Source: Tolypeutes matacus
Taxonomy: Eukaryota; Chordata; Mammalia; Cingulata; Chlamyphoridae
Length of the DNA: 64,000 nt
Assembly (NCBI GenBank): GCA_026826555.1
Contig: JAKSZT010054334.1
Location: 31,464,698 to 31,528,697 of the forward strand
Reading direction: 5' to 3'
Below the pieces are notes generated by a model. It was given only the letters and a program-made list of their open reading frames with translations. It made no database searches and was not told where the DNA came from. Below, one piece after another: positions 23,023 through 35,329 of this stretch; position 1 is the stretch's first letter, and each line of letters opens with the position of its first letter. Position numbers and translations under genes: made by a program.

Positions 23023-24734
23023 AAAGATAGTATATCTTCTCCTTGATCCTGGATGACAGGAATAAAGAAAGTCATTGTCATTTTTTTGTCTCCAACCACA
23101 ACTAGTGTAGTGTTTTAAATATGTATTGGAAGCACAATAAGTGTTGATGGAATGGAATTGATAAATATTTGGACAGTGTAGCTCTGAAATCAAGAATGAT
23201 AAAAGAAGCTGGAGGGAGGTAAGTCTCCTGGGAATAATAATTGGAAGTTATGATCTGGAAGATATTTTATTAAATCATCATGAAAGTACAAAAAGTATTC
23301 TCCCTTTTGATGTATTTTAAAGATGAATAACGTAAATGAGGTTTAAGAAGTATTTTTTCTCTTTAAATAATCTCATGATTTACATTACTTTCATTGATAC
23401 TATTCTCAATAATCACAATATCATTTAACATTTAAGCAATACTTCATCCCTCGAAAAGGTGATAAGAGTTTCACAAAACAATTCAGATGAACTCTAAACT
23501 TTTTGACTATTGGAAAATGGCATATTTACATTTGTTATTGAAATTAAATGGTTATCTAAAGCTCTTCCTATAGACCTGATACATTATAAATGCATTATAT
23601 AGAAGACATGGGAATAATGGGAGTTCTCTTTGAATGTTTGTGACTGAGAGTGTCCATATTTTTTTTTGAAGGAGACTAACAAGCTGGCACCATGATCTGT
23701 TCTTTTCTTTGAGAGTCTGAAGTATACACATTGTCAGAGACCTCACTGGAGATTTTGTACAAAAATATAACTCTGATATGGCTCAAAGCACAACATTTAT
23801 GAAACTTAGATTTATTTACCAAAGGTCAAGTTCATTCCTTGTGGCTTGCTATAGGAAAGTTTTAATTTTTATTCAGTAATCCCTGCTTTCTCTAAGTGTC
23901 TTGCACATCCCATCACCCAGCAAATAAAAGTCCAAGCAGTAAAGTTGGTTAGCTAGGCATACTCTGTAAAACATGATGATATATCTTTTCAGTGACCTTA
24001 ATGATAGTTTTAGTGTAGTAAATTTTTTATTACAGTAAATTATTTATTGCAGGAGAAGCATGCAAGTCAACAAGTAATGTGGAAATAATGATGTAGAAAT
24101 TTATGTTGTTTTTCTGAAGAGGAGTTTTTTCCTAGTGCTTCTAACAAAAGCCTTCTATTATATGAAGTAAATCCTCAAAATAACATGGGGTCAATTCGGT
24201 TTGTAAGTAGAAAAGACTACATGCTCACTTATAGGGCATTCATTGAGAGGGGCTCCACTCATTCTTCACACTTTTTCTTCAGCCAGTGGGCTTGCTAGCT
24301 TACTTCCTAAGAGACCCATTTTAGTTACTACTGTCCAATAAGGATAACAGTTCAAACATTTTCCAGTTTGTTGATATTCTTTAATTATGTTTTCAAGACA
24401 ATGTCTAACCTGACAATAGTGGGTCATAGAAATCATGGAGATCAAGTATTCCTTCCTCTTACCCCCTTACCTGATCTTTGTAGGACAGATTGTGACAAGT
24501 TAGTCATCACTGGGAATTAGACATCTATTAGAGTAAACTATGCTTTGCTTTGAATTCTATACAGTGGTATTTTGGACATCTATTGTACAATGAAAGCACA
24601 TGCTTATTGTAAGACCCCTGTGGTACTCTACTCTCTTGAAGTCATCTATGAATCTTAAAATGATGATGACAGATGACTTTACAGCAAAATATTTTATGTA
24701 TGTATTTATTTATGTACTTTTATATTTGTAATTG
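23023..24734. other. Unassigned AT-rich DNA
   Basis: No gene or named repeat recognised. Confidence 0.45.
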
Positions 24735-25090
24735 GTTACTCCTATCTTTATAAGTAGTAAATTTCCATACATCTGCAAATATCTTTTTCTTGTTTTCACA
24801 TGTGAAAGACAATTTGGCTGGTATGAAAATCTGGCATCACAAACATTTTCCTTCAAAAGTTTAGTATGTCACATCAATTGTCATTTTACACAGTTGCCCT
24901 TTAATCTCAGCTAGTCTCTTCTCTTGGTTTTGTGCTCCTATACTAGTCTGATCATTTCTTTTTACATATTATTGAGGATTGAACAGTTTTGTGGGGGATA
25001 AAACAACTCTTCTAGTTCTTATAGTAAATAATTTCTAAAGAATGCTTTTCCTTTGAATTTTCAAGGTATTGCCTCTTTTCTTTGATCTAT
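24735..25090 (-). mobile_element. Old L1 fragment
   Basis: Diverged text resembling L1M sequence in reverse (aatttggctggtatgaaaat, then tattgaggattgaacag). Weak. Confidence 0.4.
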
Positions 25091-25106
25091 ATTATCATTC
25101 CCACCA

Positions 25107-25114
25107 GCTACTTG
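25107..25114. repeat. Target-site duplication of the SINE, left copy
   Basis: gctacttg; the same word follows the SINE 5' end at 25210-25217. Confidence 0.7.
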
Positions 25115-25209
25115 TTTTTTTTTTTTACTGGGAGGTACCAGGGATCGAACCCCTGTCTCTCCATATGGTAGACGGACACCGCACCTCTTGAGCCACATCC
25201 GTTTCCCTG
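25115..25209 (-). mobile_element. Monomeric DAS-type SINE
   Basis: Reverse tRNA-like unit: T run, then ggaggtaccagggatcgaac (B box in reverse), ending at gagccacatccgtttccc (A box and 5' end). Flanked by gctacttg at 25107-25114 and 25210-25217. Confidence 0.85.
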
Positions 25210-25389
25210 GCTACTTGTTTTATTTCACTTGCCTTATTTTGTTTGAAAGGAGATAGATGCACTTCTGGTGTTCTCCATTAGATGATTTCTATGGGTCTCA
25301 GCCCAATCATTTGTGTATACACCATGGCCTCTGAGACCCCAGCATATTTGTATGGAGGTCAAAGTCATAGGTCTCATTATTACCCCAGG

Positions 25390-26195
25390 CAGAGTGATGA
25401 AAAATCCTCAGTCATTAGTTATTTGAGAAATGCAAATTAAAACCATAATGAGATGCTATTACTACATGCCTATGAGAATGGCTAAAAATGAAAAGGACTG
25501 ACCCTACCAAGTGTTGCTAAGGACATGGATGAAATGGAACTTTCATACACTGTTGGTGGGAATGTAAAATGTTACAAACACTTGGAAAAACAATGTGGCA
25601 GTTTATTAAAAAGTTAAACATATACTTAATATATGATCCAGCCATTCCACTTCTAAGTATTTACCCATGAAAGTAGAATCATATGTCCATACAAAGAATT
25701 GTACATGAATGTTCATAACAGCCAAATTTGTGATAGCTAAAAGCTGAAAACCATCCAAATGTCCATAGGCAGGTGAACAGATAAACTGTGGTATATGCAT
25801 TCAGTCGAATACTATACAGCATTAATACAGAGATGAGCTTTTGGAACACAGTGCAACATGGATGAATCTCAAAATAACTATGCTGAATGAAAGAAGGCAG
25901 GCAAACTAGAATATATACTATATGATTTGTATAAAATTCTAGAATATGCAAACTAATCTATAGTGACAGAAGGCAGATAAGTGGGTTCCTGAGAATAGGG
26001 GTGGTGTATGAAGTGGGGAGTATGAGGAGGATTATAAAGAGGTGCCAGAGGGCTTTTAAGGGTGAAGAATATGCTCACTATCTTGATTATGGGGACAATT
26101 TCATGTGTGTATCCATATGTCCAAACTTATGAAATTATATACTTTAAATATATATTATTTACTACATATCAATTATACCACAAACTATAAAAAAT
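25390..26195 (+). mobile_element. L1 3' end: ORF2 C-terminus plus 3' UTR
   Basis: Classic L1 word order: gagaaatgcaaattaaaacc, cactgttggtgggaatgtaa, gatccagccattccacttct, gccaaatttgtgatagc, then gaatactatacagcattaat. 3' UTR text (gacagaaggcagataagtgg) follows and the element closes near tcaattataccacaa. Stops and small indels; inactive. Confidence 0.85.
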
Positions 26196-27115
26196 ATAGA
26201 GTTTAAAATTCTTCATGAAAATGTATTTTTAATTTACTATTTCCATATAGCTTTTATTCATGAGGATTGAGGATGATGGCCTGAAGCATGACTAAAAGTT
26301 TTTTCTTTTAAAAATACCAGTGTATCCAATACTATTTCATTGTCAGAGGGGGATGTCAGAGGGGAAAAGAATTAATAACTAAAGGAAAAAAAGAAAAGAA
26401 AAGAAAAATCCAGTTCTATTCCCAGAAATTCCTGGAAAGCAGCTCCAGAGAAGCTTGGCCATGTGTTGGGAAAAGATCATATAAATGCTTCAGGGCAGTC
26501 CTACCAGGAAAAATTTATACATGGCTGAATGGTTATGGCATTTGTGATGAGAAAAAGAAATTAACTTTATTAACATAGCTTATATTTGCAAGTTCTTCCA
26601 AATAGAAGTATCTACTTTAAAAAGAAAAAGAAGTGATTAAGAAGTGAAAATTTTTATGAGTATCATGTTTTGAATGTTTGGTTAAAACAGTTACATTTGG
26701 AAATGGCCATTTTAAAGCAAAAGTATCATTTTATTAAGGTTGCAATGACTTAAACAATGTTTCCTTGATATTTGCTTTGAGAAAATTGAGTTCCCAGTTA
26801 CAACCAGTAGTAACCAACGGCTGATAAAATTATTTTGTCTGTATTATAAACTGCACAGAATATTGGAAAAAGTACAAATCTAGGGGCAGGAAAGCTGGCC
26901 TAGCACTAGGCTGTGTAACTTCTAAGACCCCAAATTCTTCTTCTGAAATAACCAAGTAGTTTAATTCGGCTTTCTTAACTATACTCCAGGTTTATAATTT
27001 ATGATTCTATATACTCAGATTAAGAGATATAAACACTTTCAGACTGTTCCTTGGCTGTCTAAAGACAGAACAAAAGAGAACTACTGTATAGGTAATTAAA
27101 GAAAAGGAAAAGAAT
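26196..27115. other. Unassigned DNA
   Basis: Contains an (AAAAG)n tract at 26382-26407 and a possible diverged MIR near 26870-26960. Nothing else recognised. Confidence 0.4.
26382..26407. repeat. A/G-rich simple repeat
   Basis: aaaag units. Confidence 0.7.
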
Positions 27116-27539
27116 TGGTGCTGGACTGGTGATAAATAAAATCTAGTAGGCCTAACATGGAGGTGGCCATTGTAAGCCCCATGTCAGCAAAACCAAAAAT
27201 CTAAGCTAGTTTATTTTTCTTGTAAATGTCCAGCTCTCCCAGAAAACCAAATTTAAATACAGTAGATCAGTTATCACCAGCTAGCTTCCCCATTCTTATG
27301 CCAGAAAATTTCCTTGTTCCTAAGCAGCCACTTTGTAAGGCCCCCATAAGTAAAATAGAATGTCAGCCAATCAGAATATTTCCTTCCTTGCTTCTGTAGT
27401 TCCCCTATATCAGCTCCTCCTTTCCACTCCCTTGATGTAGATCCCTTCTAGCTTCTAAACAGTATGCTGTCCGATTCTTGAATCGCTCAGTAGACCTGTG
27501 AGGTCCTAAATTGTATGAAAAGTTTTTTTATCATTAGCA
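27116..27539 (+). mobile_element. Probable class I (ERV1, gammaretrovirus-like) solo LTR
   Basis: The 3' part reads as a U3-R-U5 unit: agccaatcagaatatttcct, cccctatatcagctcctcct (TATA region), gattcttgaatcgctcagta (degenerate polyadenylation region), cctgtgaggtcctaaattgt, and a terminal ttatcattagca. The 5' boundary and duplication are unclear. No internal sequence. Confidence 0.6.
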
Positions 27540-28804
27540 TAAAATTATTTCATAAGAAATATCACAATAATAACTATAAACACTATGTCTTTATCAGCAA
27601 TTTCATAAAATTCATCTGTACTTTTAATTATTCCTGCCCAAAAGTTACAATAGTGTCATTCCAAAGTCAAGTTAGCCTAATTATGTGCAAATAACTCATT
27701 TCTCTTAATCATAGATCCCTGCAGCACTCAAGTGTTGGTTTGTTTTGAATCTGTACTTGTAAGTTCATTTTCCCATCTAATTAACTCTAAGAGGACATAT
27801 AGATTCAGTTGAAACTTTTTTGGGTTAATAGAGTTCAAATAGAATGCTAGAAAGTAACGTAATAAAAAAGAAACATGAAAACTTTGACCTATAAGAGATT
27901 TGAGGGGGAAATTATTTGGACAATCATACAGATCTATAAGCATAATTCCAGTGATAGATTTATGATTTCATTTCTTGTAATATGGCTGTTTTTCTTATGG
28001 AATAGCAAATCACGCAACGGCCATAAAACTAAAAATAAATAGCCAATCAACCAACAGAGCTTCCAGAGAAACATGGGGAAAAAATGATAATAAGGAGGAG
28101 GACAACAAGAAGAATTCTATTTCTGTTTGCAAGAAATAGTCTCTATAACATGGGTGTCTAGGCAAACAGAGGGCAAAGGGAAGACTGTAAACCTAGCACA
28201 ATTCAGAGGGATCTTATCATCTTGGAGAGAGTGAAAAATGAATGTATTCTCCCAAACTTGCACAGATTTTGCTTAGCGAATGATGGCTCTGTGGAGACAG
28301 CCTAGCCTTGGTTCAAGATATGGGACAGTCACCAAATTGGTGCCTATTGCAGGGAAAATGACTTGGATATGAGGCAATGCAGAGAAGACTCATACTGCTG
28401 TGGAAGGTGTGGTTTTCAGGTAGCTGCACCTGTGACTGGCTGTCAGAATGAAGCTACAGGCATCTCAGGGAGCACTGGGGCACCAGCAACAAATCAAGTT
28501 GGGTCATCTCCTTAGTCCTGAGAAAATACCGAAGAAAGAAGAAATCTGGCAGCTAGCAGTTCAGAACCTCCAGCCCCCCTCCCTTGACTTGGGCTGCCAA
28601 ATACTTAAGCTGGAGGGAACTTCTAGGGTAGGTTGGATATTGTGGGTATACCCAGATATTGTGACTGCTGACTGCAGCAGTTTTACTTGTAATTGTAGTT
28701 GTTATTTTAGCTCATTTTCTTTTAATTGTTTTTGTAGTTTTTATCTTATGTTAACTAAGCAATTTATGACACTTAAATTTTGTGCTTACCCCACCTAGCT
28801 TTTT
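27540..28804. other. Unassigned DNA
   Basis: A moderately GC-rich part at 28140-28680 has an open frame of 116 codons but no recognisable domain. It may belong to the element ending at 29085. Confidence 0.4.
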
Positions 28805-29085
28805 TCAGTGTTCAAGAACTTCTCAGCCCACATTTGCACACTCCCTATTAACTATAACCAAAACATAACCAATTAATATATGCCAACTTAAGAAACATCC
28901 CTATCTCCACCTCCCTTTGTTTGAATCTCATAAAAACTCTAAACTCTTTAGACTCTGGGAGATGGATTTGAATTTTAACTCCTGTCTCCTTGTGGACTGC
29001 CTCTCAATAAACTCTTCTCTCGAAATCCTGGTGTCATAGTATTGACTTCTATATGCATCCGGCAATGAGCTCTTGCTCAATAACA
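28805..29085 (+). mobile_element. Probable ERV solo LTR
   Basis: Order expected of an LTR: taaccaaaacataaccaatt, cataaaaactctaaactctt (TATA-like), gagatggatttgaattttaa, AATAAA at 29006-29011, and a terminal gagctcttgctcaataaca. The 5' end may lie further left (about 28690). No duplication seen. Confidence 0.6.
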
Positions 29086-29143
29086 GTACTGTGGCTTCTT
29101 GGCAAGTCTGGTAAAATTTATTGCTTCAGATATTCCTCAAAAA

Positions 29144-29154
29144 CTCCCAATATA
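29144..29154. repeat. Target-site word, first of three copies
   Basis: ctcccaatata here, ctccaaatata at 29605-29615 and ttcccaatata at 30046-30056, bounding the two SINEs. Confidence 0.7.
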
Positions 29155-29602
29155 GGGGATGGATGTGGCTCAAATGGTTGAGTGTCTGCCTGCCAAATGG
29201 AGGGACCTAGGTTCGATCCCCAGGACCTCCTGGTAAAATTTAAAAAAAATATATATAGAAGGCGTGCATGCCGCCAGGCCCTGCACCCGGGTGTGCCAGG
29301 CCCCGCCAAGCCACACAGCAAGATGATGATGTAACAGGAGAGAGACACAGGGGAGAGCCAAGATGAGATGTGCCGAAAAACCAGGAACTGGAGTGGCGCA
29401 GGTAGCAGAACGCCTCTCTCCCACATTGAAGGTCCCCAGGATTGAATCTCGGTGAAGATAGGAGAAGAAGGATGAGAAGAGAGGGCTAGAAAGAGACACA
29501 GAATTGTGCAGCAAATGGACACAAAACAACAAATGAGGAGGAGGGTTGTTAAAATGGATAAATAAATTAATCTTTAAAACAAAACAAAACAAAACAAAAA
29601 AA
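29155..29602 (+). mobile_element. Dimeric DAS-type SINE, first of a tandem pair
   Basis: Head one (ggatgtggctcaaatggttg; ggttcgatccccagg), head two near 29390-29455 (gtggcgcaggtagcagaa; aggattgaatctcgg), and an (AAAAC)n tail at 29577-29601. Between the heads lies only one full unit and a partial of the caggccc minisatellite that is expanded in the copy at 22141. Left target word ctcccaatata at 29144-29154. Confidence 0.85.
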
Positions 29603-29615
29603 CCCTCCAAATATA

Positions 29616-30045
29616 GGGAAGCAGATGTGGCTCAAGTGATTGGGCCATATGGGAGGTCCAGGGTTTGATTCCCGGGGTCTCCTGGTGAAAAGTGAGCTGG
29701 CCTGCATGGCAAGCTGGCCCACGTGAAGTGCTGGCCCATGTGAAGTGCTGGCCCACGCAGAGTGCTGGCCTGCGCAGAGTGCTGGAGCAGAGAGATGATG
29801 CAACAAAAAAGAGACACAGAAGAGAGACAATAGAAGATGCGGCAGACCAGAGAGCTGAGTTGGCGCAAGAAATCCAGCACCTCTCTCCACTCGGGAAGGT
29901 TCCAGGATTGGTTCCTGGTGCTGCGTAAAGAGAAGACAAGCAGACACAGAAGAACACACAGCAAATGGACAGAGAGCAGACAGTGAACACAAAACAACAA
30001 GGGGGGAGGGGGAGAAATAAATAAATAAATCTTAAAAAAAAAAAA
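29616..30045 (+). mobile_element. Dimeric DAS-type SINE, second of a tandem pair
   Basis: Head one (gggaagcagatgtggctcaa; gtttgattcccggg), a 17-bp tandem array at 29696-29790, a second diverged head near 29860-29925, and an A-rich tail. It begins right after a copy of the target word (ctccaaatata, to 29615) and ends before another (ttcccaatata, 30046-30056). Confidence 0.85.
29696..29790. repeat. 17-bp minisatellite inside the SINE, five units plus a partial
   Basis: Units start gctggcc at 29696, 29713, 29730, 29747 and 29764, with gctggagcag closing at 29790. Unit two is gctggcccacgtgaagt. Confidence 0.9.
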
Positions 30046-30324
30046 TTCCCAATATAAAAATCACAGCCCTATGGCATTTTTTGTAGATATGATTCATAAA
30101 CAGGATACCTGGAAATTGTTACATTAATTTCATAGATTTTTTTAATGTTGCAAGTTCATCTGTTTTTAAGAGAGCTTCCTGGCAGTAGACTCCTCTTTCT
30201 AACATTGCTGATGGGATTAAACTCGTCCAATGATGGGAAAGTCATTATCTTCTGAGGCGGAAAAGATCTTACTACTAGAAAACTTTCCCTCATATTAAGC
30301 CCAAACCTAAATTTCTGAAACTTG

Positions 30325-31100
30325 TACTTTTTGGTTCCTGGTTAGCCCTTAGAAATCATAATCATTTCAAATGACTACAATGGCTTCAGATAGCCACTAC
30401 AATGCAATTAAATTCTGACTCTAACTACATGGAGTTAGGGCAGACTCCACAGGTTAAGAGTACAAACATCACAAGACTGCTCCTACTTTAGACACCAGTC
30501 ACAAGTTCTGAAAGGGTTTGGGAGGTGGGAGAGAGTCCCAGGTCACCCTCACTTCTGACCAGCTGGCTACAAATTTGCAAGTTCAGAGTCTCCACTCAAG
30601 TTCAATAATTCTCTAGAACAACTCACAATAGTCATTGAAAGCACTATACTTGCAATTATAGTTTCATTATAGTAAAGGGATAGAAATGAGAAGCAACCAA
30701 AAGAAGAGATGCCTAGGGTGAATTCTGGGAGGGTCTCAAACACAAGCTCCCATCTCCTCTCCATATGGAGTCAGAATGCTTCACCTTTTGGCACATAGAT
30801 GTGTATTATCAATGTAGCTTCAGTGCCCAAGAGTTTTTATTGGGAATTAATTGTGATGCATGACTGAAGAAATCAATTCTCCCATGGTTCAACTCAATCT
30901 TCAGCCCTGCTCCCCACCTTGGAAGTTGGGGCTCAAAAACCCAAACCTCAGTTATCTAGTTAGCATAAACTATTTGGGTGTGCTTTGCGGCTCACCATGT
31001 ATAACAAAATATACTCCTATCACAGGAAATTCCTGAGATTTAGAGAATATTTCCCAGACCAGGGACAAAGATCAGTCAAGTTCTTTATTATATTATATCA
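30325..31100 (-). mobile_element. ERVL-class LTR (MLT2/MER21-like)
   Basis: On the minus strand it opens tgatataatataataaag and runs through tttgtccctggtctgg, AATAAA (plus-strand complement at 30836-30841), ccatatggagaggagatggg, gcaagtatagtgctttcaat, tttgtagccagctggtcaga, tggtgtctaaagtaggagca and cttaacctgtggagtctg. This is the order seen in ERVL LTRs. The 3' boundary is approximate. Confidence 0.7.
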
Positions 31101-31890
31101 TTTTACTCCTTCCATATTTCTCCATTTTGTGTACAAAGATATAATGAAAGGTCTTAACAGATTCTTTCCCTAGGTCCAAATACATCATCTATACAGCATT
31201 TATTTGACCATGTATAATAATATTAAATAAAGAAAATCTTATCATAGCAGTAGGAAATAGGAATTAATTTGACATTATGATATCAAAAACACTTTCTTTC
31301 AACAAAGTAAACCGATTACTGGGAAATTTTCTTTAAAAAATAGATGTAGTTAAAGACCATGATACTCTTTCAATTCAAAACTAAACTTTTGAGTCTCATG
31401 TCATGTGATCCACCACCCTCTGCCCTCTCCTCAATACTATCATTACTTTGAACTCTGACTTTCACTGGAAGGATTTAGTCCTTTATTCACACATTTCTTC
31501 TCCATCCCAACTGCTACCTTCAATTTGAGACACTTCACTGTCCATATAACTTATTCAATATTTCCTATTCATACATCCTTGATTCCATTCTCATGAAAGA
31601 GCATTCCAACAACTGTTATAGCAACCTACTTAACTGGGTAAATCGTACCAATATAAACTGATGGCTTTCAACTTAACTCAGTCCATAATATAACCCAGCG
31701 GTCCTTTTCCATTTCTATCTTCAGCTTTCTCTCCCATTCCCCAATGGTACAACTTCCAAACCCACATCACTCTACTCAAACTCTTTACCTCTTCCACATA
31801 CCTCCCACTCTTACCAGTTTACCTAATCTTAAACAAAGAAGCCATCAACTTCTTGTATTACGTTCCTCTTTTTAAAAATTACATAATAGG
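31101..31890. other. Unassigned pyrimidine-rich DNA
   Basis: 31390-31880 is C/T-rich on the plus strand, like L2 ORF2 sequence, and could be the upstream part of the L2 at 32440-33700 displaced by the LTR at 31900. I cannot align it with confidence. Confidence 0.35.
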
Positions 31891-31899
31891 AAGAGGCCT

Positions 31900-32343
31900 C
31901 ACCTCACAATAAATGATCCTGAAAATAGTCTTAAAATAAAAATTTATTATTATTTCACAAGTTTCTGTCAATTGCCTGGGCTCAGCTGGAAGGTTCTTTT
32001 ATGCAGTTACAGTCAGATGGTGGTTGGTGCTAAAGTCATCTGAAACTTGACTGAGCTGATTGTCAAAGATGGCTTCTTTATGCACATGTCTGGTGCCTCA
32101 GCTGGGGTGTCTGGGGAGGGTATTCGTCATTCTCTAGGTAGCCTCTCTCTATGGCCAGTTTTCTGGCAGTATTCATACAAACCCAGTGGGGAGTGGCAAA
32201 GCTTCTTATGACCTTGCCTCAGAATTCATGCAGTGTCAGCTCTGCTAAAGTCAGATTCAAAGGGAGAGGATTATTATGAGAGCATATATGGGAAGAGTGA
32301 TTATTTGGATAACCATCTTTGGAGACTAGCTATCCACCTACCT
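31900..32343 (-). mobile_element. MaLR-type LTR fragment
   Basis: Reverse LTR text: AATAAA on the minus strand at 31943-31948, ttgcctgggctcagctggaa, gcagttacagtcagatggtg, gaccttgcctcagaattcat, closing ccatctttggagactagc. The end TG is diverged. Confidence 0.6.
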
Positions 32344-32439
32344 TTAAACATTTTAGGAACTTTAGAAGTTCATGTAATTAGTATATACTCCTTCTTGTGA
32401 CTGCCATCTGCCTACCTCATGGTCATACTCCCAAATTTA

Positions 32440-33700
32440 CTTTCAAGTCTGGATTAAGGTGTTCCTTTCTACCTTAGTCTTAATATATTTTCCAAGGTAA
32501 CTTCAGTGTCTTTGTGGATGACTCAATCCAAGGCAATTCTTTGACTTCACGTCTAATGATCTTTACTTTTACTTTAATTTAATATTTGACACATTTAGCT
32601 ACACCTTGAAAAATGTCATAACTAGTACTATACTAAATCTGAAATAATAAATTTCAATTCATCACTCTCCAACTACAACATCCTATCCTTACAACTCTGT
32701 AACAATAATATACCCACTCTTTAACCATTGGAGACTTTCAGACCCTGGAGTACTCTATTTCCTTTTAATCTATTTGTTTCTCTCTATTCACTTTCTTCTC
32801 TATCTAATCTAGATTCTGCAGTTTGTCATTTCAATCACTCTGTCACTATTACTCTGCCTCTCTTGCCCCTTGCCCTTCCATCAAAACCCCCTTACAAAAC
32901 CATACCCTTGGGTTGATTGAAAACTTTTACTTTTTTGCTCCTTCTTTGCTGAGGACTTTTGAAAAAAATTAAGCAACACAAGGCTGTCCTACCTTTAAAA
33001 TATCCTCTCTTGACATTGCATCCTCTTTTAGTTATATCCTAATTCTTGACTTCTTGTGATAATTAAGCTTCTCTACAAAGAAATAAATATGTTACCATTT
33101 CCTTATAAATTCATTCCGTTTTTACCAAAATTAATAATGACTTATTAAACGGATCCTTTTTGTCAATATCCTACTTGATATTGTTGACCATTTTATTCTT
33201 TAAGCAAAAAACACCTCCTTAGCTTCCATGACTTTACTTTCCCCTGTATTCAATCCTATCTCTCTAGTCCCTTTTTTTTTCCCCCTTAGATTCCTTCATG
33301 GGCTCATGTTTCTAGCCCATTCTTAAATATTCATATTTTCCAAGTCTGATTCATAAACTGTTCTTTTCAGTATTCACTCTCATGAGATTACCTCAACCAT
33401 ATTTATGTTTTGAGTGATAATTTCTATGTTATATTTTTAGTCCTAAATTCTGTCCTGAATTCAAGACCCATAAATCCATCTAGTTACTGGAAATCTCTAC
33501 TTGTATTTCTTAAATGAATTTTGAAATCTACATGTTCTGAAAATGACCTAACAATTTTCACCCTAAAACTGTTTCTAAAGTGGATTCTTTCTCTAAAATA
33601 ATGAGACGATATTTCTTATTCATGGAAGCTAGAAACATGACTCTTCCATCTCACTTAATCTGCATATCCATTCTTCCCACAATCCTGCTCATACAGATTT
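32440..33700 (+). mobile_element. Long L2 LINE ORF2 relic
   Basis: About 1.2 kb that follows L2 ORF2 from the endonuclease end through the reverse transcriptase. Landmarks in order: aacttcagtgtctttgtgga (DFN-type motif region), cctatccttacaactctgta, caatatcctacttgatattg with ttgaccattt (FDxVDH-type), cttccatgactttac, ctctcatgagattacctcaa, aaatccatctagttactgga. Many stops and indels. Unusually long for so old a family. Confidence 0.6.
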
Positions 33701-34024
33701 CATTACCTCTGTCACATGTATTTTTGCTGATATTAATCATTTGGGATGCTGTTCATTGATAATGGATGCTGACATCATTCTTCCCTATCTGAATTTGCAG
33801 ATAAATAGGCTCTTCTAAAGACAATGTAGGGACCAGGACCTTCAAAACTATAGCAGAAGGCCCTTCTCCTCAACTTTTTCCTCCCCTCTCTACACTGTTT
33901 CTAAAATATCAGTATCCTTGAAACCATCCTCCCCCATCGTGGTACATCTAATGAAAAGTTATAATATTTCAGAAAAGAGACAGACTCTACATATCAATTT
34001 TTATTTTCTTGGGCAGTTTTTACA

Positions 34025-34200
34025 ACTGTGATGTGATGGAGTAGGAAGAATATAGACTTTGGAGTCAAAATGAGACCTTGGGAAATTCACAGGGTGTCAG
34101 TTTTCCTTATCTATAATAGTATATACTTATTTCATGGGTTATGGGCAGATTATGCAAGATAATGACTATGGAGATGCATAAGTGCTAAATATTATTTTTT
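34025..34200 (+). mobile_element. MIR SINE
   Basis: tgatggagtaggaagaatat, ctttggagtcaaaatgagac, then the closing tgcataagtgctaaatatt. Core partly deleted. Confidence 0.65.
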
Positions 34201-35329
34201 CTCATCCTATTCATTTTTGTTTTTAACACCTGCCTGAGTATTTTCTACATGTCAATCTTGGATTTACTACCCTAAGCCTGTTTAAAGAGGAGAGAATGTC
34301 TAAAAATTTTTATTATATACATGCCTAGAGGTACCATGCTAATTGCCGTATACATTCTCACTAGTGAGATACCACTCATGACTAGAAAACACAGACATAT
34401 TTAGAAATCTTAGAATATTTCATATAAGCAACTTAAAAAAAAGTAACAGTGAATACTTCTATGTTGAAAGAAACAATAAAAACAATCTTAAACAGTAAAT
34501 TGAAACCAATATATATTTCATTAAATGGCAGAAACCTGAGTTAATTGTAATATTGGTGAGAAGATTGACAATGGTGGCTATACAAGGAAAGAATGACATT
34601 GATACAGAAATAATTGAAGGAATTAGTTGCTCATCATCCATAAAAAGAAAATATTTCAATATTGTTAAAAAATACAATCAATCAACAGAAGCCAGGATCT
34701 TGTCCGGGATGGTCTAGGGAGACTATTGCAAGAGATGTGCTACTTGATCAAGAAAAAAGTAGACTACTGATAGAGCTTTGAAACACAGTTCACAGAAGCT
34801 TTTAATATCATCATTGATAGTTATATTTGCATTCCCAAAGGCCACATACATAGGTGACCAATATAGTAGAACTTTGTGAATGTTGTGAAGTCTCTTAGTA
34901 CAGTCTCCTCTGTCTTAACATAAAAGCTTGAAAATTAAGCTTTTATTAAGATAAAGATTTTTCCTGGGTTCTGCTAAATGAATGGAACCATAGGAAACAT
35001 CTTTAAAAGAGCATTAGAATAAGAATTATTTTCATGCTCAGATAAATTTCATCTACTTTTAAGCAGCAGCAATGTGAAGTTCATAAACATGTCTTAACAT
35101 GGATTAAAATTCATAAAAATTTTTCCATGTAGACAATATTTCTACAAAGCATCAGGAGATTTTCAGGAAAATATAAAAGATCATCTTGTTTTAAATAAAG
35201 CATAGATTTAATATCAAAATCATAATGATCTGTTTCATATTTACAAATTTGACAATTTGACAGACGGGAAATAATTTGAGTAAAAAAATCAGAAAATTTA
35301 CCAAAAAAGATTTAAAAAGTCACATTGAT
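34201..35329. other. Unassigned AT-rich DNA
   Basis: No gene or named repeat. A short perfect inverted repeat (ataaaagctt / aagcttttat) lies at 34920-34946 with a 7-bp loop. Confidence 0.4.

Noticed and set aside
28448..28798. 116-codon plus-strand open frame
   Set aside because: Ends in a low-complexity Cys/Ser/Phe stretch next to an ERV LTR; no known domain.
29118..30000. Five overlapping antisense open frames of 122-146 codons
   Set aside because: All span the two DAS-type SINEs and their spacer arrays; no independent coding evidence.
34920..34946. Perfect 10-bp inverted repeat with a 7-bp loop
   Set aside because: AT-rich and isolated, expected by chance in 64 kb; no T-run, neighbour gene or transposon end gives it a role.
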